18,328 nucleotides of DNA from Hyphomicrobiales bacterium (GCA_028865375.1 JAGWKJ010000008.1:1-18328), one strand, 5' to 3'. Positions 1-7,317 are shown, counted from the stretch's first letter. The notes: generated by a model from the letters alone, not told the origin. Made by a program: numbers and translations.

Positions 1-667
1 TCCGCGACGCGTCGTTGATGTGGCGGTGGAAACGTTCGTCGAGCGACGAGAAATCGGACCGGCGCCGTCCGAGGTCACGGGCGAGCGCCACGTGTTCCCG
101 GCGGAATGCGGCCAACCCGTGCCAAGCGGGATCGTCCTCCGGCAACGCGATGAACTTGCGCACCGAACTCAACTCGAACATCTCCCGCACTTCCGACAGT
201 TCGAGCGCGAATTCGCGCGTGAAGCCCTTGACGATCCAGCCGCCGTTCGGCTGGCGATCGAGCAGGCCCAACGAACCGAAGCGCGCGAGGTATTCCCGCA
301 GCGCCGTCGCGGATACGCCGAACTGTCGCGCCATTTCGCGCCCGTTGATCGGCTGGCCGGGCGCGCAGTCTCCGCGCAGGATCCAACGCATGAACTGTCG
401 CTCGACGATGTCGCTGACCGGCTCGGTCTCCCCGCCTTCGAAATAATCCGCCGCCGCCGGGCGGCGCAGCAACGTCTTGTCGCGGCCGTCGAGCCGCACC
501 AAACCGCGCTCGCCCAACGCCGCAAGCGTCGCCCTGACCGTCGTCCGGCTGACTTCGAGCCGTCGCGCCATCGCCGGTTCGGAATCGAGCTTGGCGCCGG
601 GCGGCAAGGCCTCCAACGCGGCGAGGCTGCGATTGAACGTGCGCTTGAAAAGGGCGTTGGTCTTCAC
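1..667 (-). CDS. GntR-family regulator with tandem winged helices and FCD domain, 3' end beyond window
   Basis: DNA-binding transcriptional regulator, probably sensing a sugar acid or related metabolite and controlling the divergent dehydrogenase/ABC importer operon. The visible 222 residues hold two GntR-type winged-helix domains: residues about 24-70 (LEVSRTTVRATLAAL, then a wing ending LLRRP) and about 86-147 (INGREMARQFGVS, then NGGWIVK). An FCD-like ligand domain begins near residue 150, with VREMFELSSVRKF at 160-172 and LDERFHRHIN at 209-218. Two DNA-binding heads on one chain are unusual for FadR-type members. The start is GTG at 667, preceded by GAGGTGA four bases upstream; an in-frame GTG at 727 has no comparable ribosome site. 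The C-terminus is cut by the left edge. Family assignment is firm; the ligand is unknown. Confidence 0.85.
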   Translation of the reverse strand, partial: MKTNALFKRTFNRSLAALEALPPGAKLDSEPAMARRLEVSRTTVRATLAALGERGLVRLDGRDKTLLRRPAAADYFEGGETEPVSDIVERQFMRWILRGDCAPGQPINGREMARQFGVSATALREYLARFGSLGLLDRQPNGGWIVKGFTREFALELSEVREMFELSSVRKFIALPEDDPAWHGLAAFRREHVALARDLGRRRSDFSSLDERFHRHINDASR

Positions 668-760
668 GCCGTCACCTCGCCTATGCCTGTCGCCGCGCCC
701 GATCCCGCGTCGACCGATTGTTTTCACGCGCGCCGGTTCGGGCGGAAAAAACAAATTGAC

Positions 761-774
761 TCGCGTCGACGCGA
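761..774. promoter_or_regulatory. 14-base perfect palindrome, possible second operator
   Basis: TCGCGTCGACGCGA is perfectly self-complementary. Its left half CGCGTCGAC recurs at 706-714 in the same intergenic region. It may be a second regulator site, but GC-rich palindromes built on GTCGAC arise easily in this genome, so confidence is low. Confidence 0.25.
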
Positions 775-777
775 CCG

Positions 778-800
778 CTTCTTTATCGACAATAAACAAG
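778..800. promoter_or_regulatory. Candidate operator, 23-base imperfect palindrome
   Basis: CTTCTTTAT and ATAAACAAG form nine-base arms with one mismatch around the spacer CGACA. The element is AT-rich in a GC-rich genome, lies between the divergent GntR regulator and zinc dehydrogenase genes, and overlaps the predicted regulator promoter. Its symmetry suits a dimeric regulator such as the adjacent GntR protein. Binding is inferred, not shown. Confidence 0.45.
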
Positions 801-809
801 AAATTCCAA
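782..809 (-). promoter_or_regulatory. Predicted promoter of the GntR-type regulator
   Basis: On the minus strand TTGGAA (809-804) and GATAAA (787-782) are separated by 16 bases, a reasonable sigma-70-like pair inside the only AT-rich patch of this intergenic region. It points toward the GntR gene, leaving a leader of about 110 bases. The 23-base palindrome at 778-800 covers the -10 box and most of the spacer, which would suit autorepression. Predicted by eye only. Confidence 0.35.
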
Positions 810-874
810 TTGGGAGGCTGCAAAGTGGGGCCTAGGACCGCGGGAAACGTCGGCCGTGGAAGGGAGCGCAGCGC

Positions 875-1885
875 GTGAGGGCGCTGGTCTGTTCGGAACC
901 GGGACGACTGACGGTGGACGCGCGTCCCGATCCTCGGCCGGCCGCCGGCCAGGCGCTCGTGCGCGTCCGGCGCGCGGGCGTCTGCGGAACCGATTTGCAC
1001 ATCTTCGCCGGCGACCAGCCCTACCTCGCCTATCCGCGCCTGATCGGTCACGAACTCGCCGGCGAGATCGTCGAATCCGGCGCGGGAGTCGCGCTTCGCC
1101 CCGGCGCGCAAGTCTGCGTCATCCCGTATCTCTCATGCGGGACCTGTGGCGCGTGCCGGCGCGGCAAGACGAATTGCTGCAGCGAACTCGCCGTGATGGG
1201 CGTGCACGTCGACGGCGGCATGGCGGAATTCGTCTGCGTTCCGGAGGCCAATGCCTATCCCGCCGACGACGTGAGCGCCGAAGAGGCGGCGACGGCCGAA
1301 TTCCTCGCCATCGGCGCGCACGCCGTGCGAAGGGCCGCCCCGTCGCCCGGCGACAATGCGCTCGTCGTCGGCGCGGGGCCGATCGGCGTCGCTTGCGCGA
1401 TCTTCGCCCGTCGGTCGGGCGCCGAGGTGACGATCGTCGACCTGCGCGAAGACCGTCTCGCGTTTTGCGCCGACCGACTCGACTTCGGACGGACCGTTCC
1501 GGGCGGCGACGGCGTCGCGCGACGTCTCGGGGAGCTGACGGGCGGCGCCTTCTACGACGCCGTGTTCGACGCGACGGGCTCCGTCGCTTCGATGCAAGCG
1601 TCCTTCGGGTTCGTGGCGCACGGCGGCGTCCTGGCGCTGGTGGGCCTTGCGCGCGGCGCGATCTCGTTTTCGGACCCCGATTTCCACAAGCGCGAGACGA
1701 CGCTCCTGGCCTGCCGCAACGCGACGCGCGAGGATTTCGCCGCGGCGCTCGACGCGATCCGGGACGGGGCGGCGCCGGCGTCGGCCCTCGTGACGCATCG
1801 CGCCGCGCTGGAAGACGCGCCCGCGCTGTTCGCCGAATGGTCGAAACCGGGGTCCGGCGTCGTGAAGGCGATGTTGGAGATCTAG
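875..1885 (+). CDS. Zinc-dependent alcohol (polyol/sugar acid) dehydrogenase, MDR family
   Basis: Medium-chain dehydrogenase/reductase that oxidises a secondary alcohol of a polyol, sugar acid or similar compound with NAD(H); cytoplasmic. Of 336 residues, the N-terminal GroES-like fold carries catalytic-zinc residues C37 and H59-E60 in the GHE motif, with the usual GVCGTDLH signature at 35-42. Structural-zinc cysteines are C88, C91, C94 and C102. The Rossmann motif GAGPIG lies at 166-171 and D189 closes beta-2, favouring NAD. Length and motifs are like RspB, threonine dehydrogenase and L-galactonate 5-dehydrogenase. The GTG start at 875 has AGGGAG eight bases upstream. It is the first gene of the block leading into the ABC importer, so it probably acts on the imported substrate or a product of it. 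Substrate is not determinable from sequence. Confidence 0.87.
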   Translation: MRALVCSEPGRLTVDARPDPRPAAGQALVRVRRAGVCGTDLHIFAGDQPYLAYPRLIGHELAGEIVESGAGVALRPGAQVCVIPYLSCGTCGACRRGKTNCCSELAVMGVHVDGGMAEFVCVPEANAYPADDVSAEEAATAEFLAIGAHAVRRAAPSPGDNALVVGAGPIGVACAIFARRSGAEVTIVDLREDRLAFCADRLDFGRTVPGGDGVARRLGELTGGAFYDAVFDATGSVASMQASFGFVAHGGVLALVGLARGAISFSDPDFHKRETTLLACRNATREDFAAALDAIRDGAAPASALVTHRAALEDAPALFAEWSKPGSGVVKAMLEI

Positions 1886-1891
1886 CGCGGT

Positions 1892-1960
1892 CGAGTTTCC
1901 GTCGCCGTCCTCCAAACTCGGACGGCGGACGCGAAGAAGGCGCGGGCAATCCAGCCCGCG
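1892..1960 (+). promoter_or_regulatory. Leader with competing hairpins before the binding-protein gene
   Basis: The 92-base gap between the dehydrogenase and the binding-protein gene contains CGAGTTT (1892-1898) pairing with AAACTCG (1914-1920). CGCCGTCC (1903-1910) can instead pair with GGACGGCG (1920-1927). The two stems interleave and share base 1920, so they cannot both form fully. A further stem, CGCGGGC (1941-1947) with GCCCGCG (1954-1960), follows. There is no T-tract, so these are not classical terminators. A role in processing or translation control is inference. Confidence 0.35.
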
Positions 1961-1977
1961 GGTCTTGGGAGGACAAC

Positions 1978-2949
1978 ATGAGGAAATCGATCATCGCTGC
2001 CGCGTTGGCGTCGTTCGCGGCGCTCGCCGCGTCCGTCGCTCCCGCCCATGCGGCGGGCAAGCCGACGATTCCGGTCATCGTCAAGGACACCACGTCGTTC
2101 TATTGGCAGATCGTGCTGGCGGGCGCCCGCAAGGCCGGCCAGGATCTCGGCGTCAACGTGCCCGAGCTCGGCGCGCAGTCGGAATCCGACATCGCCGGAC
2201 AAATCTCGATCCTCGAGAACGCGGTGGCCGGCAAGCCGGCGGCCGTCGTGATCGCGCCCACCGAGTTCAAGGCGCTGGGCAAGCCCATCGACGCGGCCGC
2301 CAAGCAGGTGAAGATCATCGGCATCGATTCGGCCGCCGATTCGAAGGCCTTCACCTCGTTCCTGACCACCGACAACGTGCAAGGCGGCCGCATCGCGGCC
2401 GACGGCCTGGCGGCCGCGATCGCCGCCAAATACGGCAAGGCCGAAGGCGACGTGGCGCTCATCACCTCGTTGCCCGGCGTCGGCTCGCTCGACCAGCGCG
2501 CCAAGGGCTTCAAGGAGGAGATCGCCGCCAAATATCCGGGCTTGAAGCTGGTCGCCGACAAGGTGGCCGACGGCAAGGCGACGACCGCGCTCAACATCAT
2601 GACCGACCTGATAACCGCCAATCCCAAGCTGCGCGGCGTGTTCGCCTCCAACCTCATCATGGCGCAGGGCGCGGGCCAGGCGGTCGCCGAGAACAAGAAG
2701 GCCGACGCGATCAAGCTGATCGGCTTCGACAGCGACGACAAGCTGATCGGCTACTTGAAGGACGGCACGATCGCCGGCCTGATCGTGCAGGATCCCTACC
2801 GGATGGGCTACGACGGCGTGAAGACCGCGCTGGCCGCCTCCAAGGGCGAGAAGGTGCAAGCCAACGTCGACACCGGCGCCAACCTCATCACGAAGGCGAA
2901 CATGGACGGCGCCAAGCAGCACGCCCTGCTGTTCCCCAAGGTGAAGTGA
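1978..2949 (+). CDS. Periplasmic sugar/cyclitol-binding protein of CUT2 ABC importer
   Basis: Solute receptor that delivers substrate to the importer encoded just downstream. The 323 residues start with a Sec signal peptide: MRK, a hydrophobic alanine-rich stretch, and a likely cleavage site after AHA near residue 25. The mature part is a type I periplasmic-binding fold (Peripla_BP_4, RbsB/YtfQ-like), with the repeated alpha/beta order of the family and the C-terminal DPYRMGYDG stretch typical of ribose/galactofuranose/inositol receptors. The start at 1978 has an excellent GGGAGGA ribosome site. A strong hairpin follows the stop. Neighbouring inositol and fucose enzymes make myo-inositol or L-fucose the leading candidates; sequence alone cannot decide between them. 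Confidence 0.9.
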   Translation: MRKSIIAAALASFAALAASVAPAHAAGKPTIPVIVKDTTSFYWQIVLAGARKAGQDLGVNVPELGAQSESDIAGQISILENAVAGKPAAVVIAPTEFKALGKPIDAAAKQVKIIGIDSAADSKAFTSFLTTDNVQGGRIAADGLAAAIAAKYGKAEGDVALITSLPGVGSLDQRAKGFKEEIAAKYPGLKLVADKVADGKATTALNIMTDLITANPKLRGVFASNLIMAQGAGQAVAENKKADAIKLIGFDSDDKLIGYLKDGTIAGLIVQDPYRMGYDGVKTALAASKGEKVQANVDTGANLITKANMDGAKQHALLFPKVK

Positions 2950-2961
2950 AGGCATAAGGTC

Positions 2962-3009
2962 CGGGACCGCGGGGCCGCCGCCTTCGGGGCGACGGCCCCG
3001 CGGATCCCG
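2962..3009 (+). promoter_or_regulatory. Strong intercistronic hairpin between binding protein and ATPase
   Basis: CGGGA (2962-2966) plus CCGCGGGGCCG (2967-2977) pairs with CGGCCCCGCGG (2993-3003) plus TCCCG (3005-3009), leaving one bulged A at 3004. That gives 16 base pairs, and the inner bases CGCC/GGCG extend it around a TTCGG loop. No T-tract follows. Such structures after binding-protein genes commonly block 3' exonucleases or cause partial termination, keeping the receptor more abundant than the membrane parts. The structure is seen; the role is inferred. Confidence 0.6.
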
Positions 3010-3030
3010 CACGCTCGGGGGACGCGGCCC

Positions 3031-4548
3031 ATGTCGATCCAAGTGCGCGACCAAGGCGTCGGCGCGCCTTCGCCGCCGCTGCTCGCGCTGGAGCGGCTGG
3101 ACAAGCGGTTCGGCGCCACCCACGCATTGAAGGCGGTCGACCTCGCGTTCGAGGAGGGCGAGGTGCATGCCATCGTCGGCGAGAACGGCGCCGGCAAGTC
3201 CACGCTGATCAAGTTGCTGACCGGCGTGCATCCGCGCAGTTCCGGCGAAATCCGCTGGCGCGGCGCGCCGGTCGCCATCGCCACGCCGCACGAGGCGATC
3301 GCGCTCGGCGTCAACGCGGTGCACCAGGAGGTGGTGCTGTGCCCCCACCTGAGCGTCGCGGCCAACCTGTATCTCGGCGACGAGAGGACGCGCTTCGGCC
3401 TGTTGCGACGCGGCGAGATGGTCCGCGCCGCCCGCGTATTGCTCGACGGCCTCGGCTTCGACCTGCCGGCGGACGCGCCGTTGTCGTCGCTCACCATCGG
3501 CCAGCAGCAATTGGTGGCGACCGCGCGCGCGCAGAGCCGCGGCGTGAAGTTCCTGATCTTCGACGAACCGACCGCCTATCTCACCCGCAGGGAGGCCGCG
3601 GCCCTGTTCGCGCTGATCCGCCGGCTGAAGGCCGAGGGCGTCACGATCGTCTACATATCGCACCGGCTCGAAGAGGTGTTCGAGCTGTCCGACCGCGTGT
3701 CGGTGCTGCGCGACGGGGCGCTGGTGGGCACCCGCACGACCGCGGACACCGACGAAGCGGAACTCATCTCCCTGATGATCAACCGCACGATCGAGCAGAT
3801 CTACCACAAGGTGGCGGTCGAGCCCGGCGCCACGCTGCTGGAGACGCGCTCGCTCTCGGGCGAGGGATTCGCCGACGTCTCGCTTTCCGTCCGCGCCGGC
3901 GAGATCGTCGGCCTCTACGGCCTGATCGGCGCCGGTCGCAGCGAATTCGCGCAGAGCCTGTTCGGACGCCGGCCGTCCCGTTCCGGCGAAATCCTCTGGC
4001 AGGGCCGCCCGGTCTCGATCCGCGCCGAACGCGACGCGATGAGGCTGGGCATCGCGCTCTCGCCCGAAAGCCGCCGCGACCAAGGCCTGTGCCTCGGGCT
4101 CGGCGTCGGCAACAACCTCAACCTGCCCGTGTACGGACGGTTGTCCTGGGGGCCGCTGCTGCGCGGGCGGGCGGAAGCGCGCAACGCCGACCGCCAGATC
4201 CGCGACCTCCGGATCAAGGCGGCTTCGCGCCATGCGCCCGCCTCCAGCCTTTCGGGCGGCAACCAGCAGAAAATCGTGATCGGCAAGTGGCTCAGCCACG
4301 GCGCCAAGCTCTTCATCTTCGACGAACCCACCGTCGGCGTCGACGTCGGCACGAAGGCGGAGATCTACCGGCTGTTCGGCGACCTGCTGCAGGCCGGCGC
4401 GGGCATCGTGATGATCTCCTCCTATTTGCCCGAGGTCCACGAACTCGCCGACACGCTCCACGTCTTCCGGCGCGGCGCGCTGGTGGCGAGCCACGCGCGC
4501 GGCGAAGCGGGGCATGAACGGATTCTGGCCGAGGCGATCGGCGTCTGA
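3031..4548 (+). CDS. Double ABC ATPase of CUT2 sugar importer
   Basis: Energises the importer at the inner face of the cytoplasmic membrane. The 505 residues hold two fused nucleotide-binding domains. Domain 1 has Walker A GENGAGKST (50-58), Q99, a weak signature LTIGQQQ (154-160), Walker B LIFDEP (175-180) and switch H211. Domain 2 has a degenerate Walker A GLIGAGRSE (297-305), in which arginine replaces the lysine, signature LSGGNQQK (407-414), Walker B LFIFDEP (427-433) and S464 where the switch histidine is expected. This asymmetry is the normal RbsA/MglA pattern, so only the first site is expected to hydrolyse ATP well. The ATG at 3031 has GGGGGA eight bases upstream. It lies 81 bases after the binding protein and 46 bases before the permease. 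Confidence 0.93.
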   Translation: MSIQVRDQGVGAPSPPLLALERLDKRFGATHALKAVDLAFEEGEVHAIVGENGAGKSTLIKLLTGVHPRSSGEIRWRGAPVAIATPHEAIALGVNAVHQEVVLCPHLSVAANLYLGDERTRFGLLRRGEMVRAARVLLDGLGFDLPADAPLSSLTIGQQQLVATARAQSRGVKFLIFDEPTAYLTRREAAALFALIRRLKAEGVTIVYISHRLEEVFELSDRVSVLRDGALVGTRTTADTDEAELISLMINRTIEQIYHKVAVEPGATLLETRSLSGEGFADVSLSVRAGEIVGLYGLIGAGRSEFAQSLFGRRPSRSGEILWQGRPVSIRAERDAMRLGIALSPESRRDQGLCLGLGVGNNLNLPVYGRLSWGPLLRGRAEARNADRQIRDLRIKAASRHAPASSLSGGNQQKIVIGKWLSHGAKLFIFDEPTVGVDVGTKAEIYRLFGDLLQAGAGIVMISSYLPEVHELADTLHVFRRGALVASHARGEAGHERILAEAIGV

Positions 4549-4594
4549 GCGCGCGCCGGGCGGGGCGCGCCGGCCAAACGGGGGGCGGAACGCG

Positions 4595-5620
4595 ATGGAC
4601 GAAGTCGACGCTGCGAAGGGCCGGCGGGACAGGTTGGCGCTGCTGTTGAGCCTGACGCTGTTCCTGCTGCTGGCCGCGATGTGGGTCGCGCTGTCGTTCG
4701 CGACGGGCACGTTCTGGTCGTCGGTCAACATCGTCAACCTGCTGCGGCAGGGCGCGATGATCGCCGTGCTCGCCGTCGGCGAGACCTTCGTCATCATCAC
4801 GGCGGGCATCGACCTGTCGGTCGGCGCGGTGACGGGCTTCGCCAGCATGATCGTCGCGCTGTTGTTGACCGGATCGGGCTGGCTGACGCCGTTGCACCTC
4901 GGCTTCCTGTCGACGATCCCGGGCGCCGTGTGCGCGACCCTGGCGATCGGCGTCCTGATCGGCCTGTTCCACGGCTTCGGCATCGTGCGCATGGGCCTGC
5001 CGCCGTTCATCATGACGCTGGCGACGCTGAACATCCTGCGGGGGATCGGGCTCCTGATCACGCGCGGCGCGACGATCTCGATCACGAACGACGCGTTCAC
5101 CGGATTTTCGCTGTCCTCGTTCGGCTCGTTCCCGTTCACCGACGGATCCACGTTCCGCGTGCCCGCGCTGTTCTGGATGGTGCTGCTGGTGGCCGTGCCC
5201 GGCTACGTGTTCCTCGGCCACACCCGCTGGGGCCGCTACCTCTTCGCCATCGGCTCGAACCGCGAGGCGGCCCGGCTTTCGGGCGTGAACACGCGCGCGA
5301 TCACCTATCTCGCCTACGTGCTGTGCTCGTTCTGCGCCTCGTTCGTGGGCGTGTTGCTCGCGATGCGGATCGGAATCGGCAACCCGACCCAGGCGGAGGG
5401 GTGGGAATTGCAGGCGATCGCCTCGTCGGTGATCGGCGGCACGAGCCTGTTCGGCGCCGTGGGATCGGTGCAAGGCCCGATCATCGGCTCGTTCATCCTG
5501 ACGACGATCAACAACGGCGCGAACCTGCTGAACCTCAACTCGTTCTGGCAGCTCGTCATCACCGGCGCGCTGATCATCCTGATCGTCTATTTCGACAATC
5601 TGCGCCGGAAGAAGTCCTGA
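4595..5620 (+). CDS. CUT2 ABC importer permease (BPD_transp_2)
   Basis: Forms the membrane channel, presumably as a homodimer, for the sugar or cyclitol delivered by the upstream receptor. From the chosen ATG the protein has 341 residues, with a charged cytoplasmic N-terminus (KGRRDR) and then about eight to ten hydrophobic segments. Family landmarks are ITAGIDLSVGAV (68-79), the cytoplasmic coupling loop FAIGSNREAARLSG, and VIGGTSLFGAVGSVQG near the C-terminus; all are standard in RbsC-type permeases. An upstream in-frame ATG at 4514 would overlap the ATPase gene and add a non-conserved arginine/glycine-rich stretch, so 4595 is preferred, with a GGCGGAA sequence just upstream. The gene ends 19 bases from the converging SDR gene, with no clear terminator. 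Confidence 0.92.
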   Translation: MDEVDAAKGRRDRLALLLSLTLFLLLAAMWVALSFATGTFWSSVNIVNLLRQGAMIAVLAVGETFVIITAGIDLSVGAVTGFASMIVALLLTGSGWLTPLHLGFLSTIPGAVCATLAIGVLIGLFHGFGIVRMGLPPFIMTLATLNILRGIGLLITRGATISITNDAFTGFSLSSFGSFPFTDGSTFRVPALFWMVLLVAVPGYVFLGHTRWGRYLFAIGSNREAARLSGVNTRAITYLAYVLCSFCASFVGVLLAMRIGIGNPTQAEGWELQAIASSVIGGTSLFGAVGSVQGPIIGSFILTTINNGANLLNLNSFWQLVITGALIILIVYFDNLRRKKS

Positions 5621-5639
5621 CCGGGGCGCGCGACCGACT

Positions 5640-6416
5640 TCACGTCAGCGCGCGGTCGAGGTGCGTGTAGCCGCCGTCGACGAACAGCCATTGGCCCGTC
5701 GTGTGGCTCGCGCGGGCCGACAGCAGGAACGCGACGGTGTCGGCGATTTCCGAGGGCGTCGTCATGCGGCGACCGAGCGGCACCTTGTCCTCGATCTCGC
5801 GTCGCCTCGCGTCCGGGTCGGGGAACCCGCGAAGCCAGGCCTCGTAGAGCGGCGTCATCACTTCGGCGGGAATCACCGCGTTGACGCGGATTCCGTCGTC
5901 GAGCAGCGAGACCGCCCATTCCCGCGTCAACGCGAGGACGGCGCCCTTGGCCGCGCAATAGCCGCTCGTGCCGCCCTGTCCGGTCAGGGCGGTCTTGGAC
6001 CCGACGTTGACGATGACGCCACGCGACGCCTTCAGCGCGGGAAGACACAGGTGCGCGAGGCCGTAATAGTGCGTGAGGTTCAGGCGCAGCGACGCTTCGA
6101 ACGCGGCCACGCCCGCATCGAGGCCGACGCGGTCGTTCACGCCGGCGTTGTTGACGAGACCGTGGACGGCGCCGAACGCTTCTAGGGTGGCGGCCACGGC
6201 GGAGCGGCAGGCGGCCTCGTCCTGGAGTTCCAGTTCGAACGTCCGCGACTTCGGCTGCGCCTCGCGCAGGGCGGCCTCGATCGCCGGGTCGGTCGCGCGC
6301 CGGCCGAAGATCACGGGAACCGCGCCCTCGCGCGCGAGCGCGAGGCAGATCGCCGCGCCGATGCCCGACGATCCTCCGCTGACGATCACGATGCGCCCGT
6401 CAAGGTCGAGGTCCAT
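5640..6416 (-). CDS. Short-chain dehydrogenase, L-fucose dehydrogenase-like
   Basis: Probably oxidises L-fucose, and possibly similar aldoses such as L-galactose or D-arabinose, at C1 to the lactone with NAD(P)+; cytoplasmic. The 258 residues show all classical SDR landmarks: GGSSGIG (14-20), NNAG (89-92), N113, S140, Y153 and K157. The stretch TSGYCAAKGAVLALTREWAV, the VIPAEVMTPLY segment and the C-terminus GYTHLDRAL resemble, from memory, L-fucose dehydrogenases of the Xanthomonas/Burkholderia non-phosphorylative pathway. The gene starts four bases after the stop of the upstream lactonase gene, so the two are translationally coupled. The rest of the fucose pathway (fuconate dehydratase and later enzymes) is not in the window. 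A different sugar substrate remains possible. Confidence 0.83.
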   Translation of the reverse strand: MDLDLDGRIVIVSGGSSGIGAAICLALAREGAVPVIFGRRATDPAIEAALREAQPKSRTFELELQDEAACRSAVAATLEAFGAVHGLVNNAGVNDRVGLDAGVAAFEASLRLNLTHYYGLAHLCLPALKASRGVIVNVGSKTALTGQGGTSGYCAAKGAVLALTREWAVSLLDDGIRVNAVIPAEVMTPLYEAWLRGFPDPDARRREIEDKVPLGRRMTTPSEIADTVAFLLSARASHTTGQWLFVDGGYTHLDRALT

Positions 6417-6420
6417 GCGT

Positions 6421-7317
6421 TCACTCCGCGCGCCCGTCGGCTGGCGAACGTTCGGCCAGTCCATAGAACCGCCGGGCGGTGTCGCCGAATATATCCGCCT
6501 TGGCCTCGGCCGGAAGCGCCGCGAAGGCGCCCTGCGCCAGCGCGAGCCAAGCGCCGTAGTCCGTCGCCAACAGCGACACCGGCCAATCGCTTCCCCACAT
6601 GAGCCGGGACGGCCCGAAAAGCGCGAGCAGGCGCCGCGCCACGTCGTGCAGCGCCGCGCGCGTCGCCGCGGGGTCGCGCAAAAGGGCCGCCGGCATTTCC
6701 GTCGGCAATCCCGAGACCTTGCAATGCACGCGGGGGCGCGCCGCCAGCGCCGCCAATCCGCGGTCCCAGCGGGCCCATTCCTCGGATGTCGCGGCGGCGC
6801 CGAAGGGCGGTTTCGCCGCATGGTCGACGACGACGGGCAAGCAGGGATGCGCGTCGACGAAGTCGATCAGCGCCGGCAGGTGCTCGCCGCGCACCAGCGC
6901 GTCGAACCGCAATCCGTGGTCGGTCAAGGCGGCGACGGCTTCCCGCGCCGGGCGGGTCGCGATCCAGCCGACGTCGGGCAGGTCCTGCAACATCGGCCGC
7001 ACGCCCTTGAATTTCGGGCGCCGGGCGAGTGTGGCGATGCGCATCGCGCTCGCGGGGTCGGCCAGGTCGCACCAACCGACGACGCCTGCGACCATCGGCG
7101 TCGCGTCCGCCAGTTCGAGGAGGAAGTCGGTCTCCGCGTCGCTCGGCGCCGCCTGCACGAGAATCGTTTGCGCGACGCCCGCCCGGATCGCCTCGCCCGG
7201 ATAGTCGGCGGGCAGGAAATCGCGGAGGAGCGGCGCCAAGGTCGGGACGCCGGGGCGCAGCCAACCATAGTCGCCGCGCGTCGGCTTCCAGAAATGGTGG
7301 TGGGCGTCGACGATCAA
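6421..7317 (-). CDS. Amidohydrolase-superfamily sugar lactonase, L-fuconolactonase-like
   Basis: Likely hydrolyses the lactone made by the coupled SDR, giving a sugar acid such as L-fuconate; cytoplasmic. The 298 residues form a COG3618-type (amidohydrolase 2) TIM barrel. Visible landmarks are DAHHHFW at 4-10, VVDHAAKP around H166, CKVSG (199-203) and WGSDWP with D244. The order matches L-fuconolactonase and L-rhamnonolactonase. The start is TTG at 7317: an in-frame stop lies about five codons upstream and no ATG or GTG is available between, while ACGGAG sits seven bases before it. Its stop is four bases from the SDR start. The SDR-plus-lactonase pair supports the function more strongly than either gene alone. 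Other lactones cannot be excluded. Confidence 0.8.
   Translation of the reverse strand: MIVDAHHHFWKPTRGDYGWLRPGVPTLAPLLRDFLPADYPGEAIRAGVAQTILVQAAPSDAETDFLLELADATPMVAGVVGWCDLADPASAMRIATLARRPKFKGVRPMLQDLPDVGWIATRPAREAVAALTDHGLRFDALVRGEHLPALIDFVDAHPCLPVVVDHAAKPPFGAAATSEEWARWDRGLAALAARPRVHCKVSGLPTEMPAALLRDPAATRAALHDVARRLLALFGPSRLMWGSDWPVSLLATDYGAWLALAQGAFAALPAEAKADIFGDTARRFYGLAERSPADGRAE

Noticed and set aside
20..835. Plus-strand open frame at the left edge
   Set aside because: It is the antisense shadow of the GntR gene; the minus-strand product shows clear winged helices and an FCD start, whereas this frame has no domain.
856..1977. Apparent fusion of an upstream arginine-rich frame to the binding protein
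   Set aside because: The upstream part is an out-of-frame reading of the zinc dehydrogenase. The binding protein begins with a proper signal peptide and ribosome site at 1978.
3919..3945. Degenerate Walker A (GLIGAGRSE) in the second ATPase domain as a sign of a broken gene
   Set aside because: Lys-to-Arg and loss of the switch histidine in domain 2 are normal for RbsA/MglA-type ATPases.
1882..5151. Open frame of 1089 codons on the minus strand, opposite the importer genes
   Set aside because: It lies antisense to three clearly recognisable ABC transporter genes. Its translation is low-complexity and rich in Arg/Ala/Gly/Asp/Val, as expected from codon bias in GC-rich DNA, with no recognisable domain.
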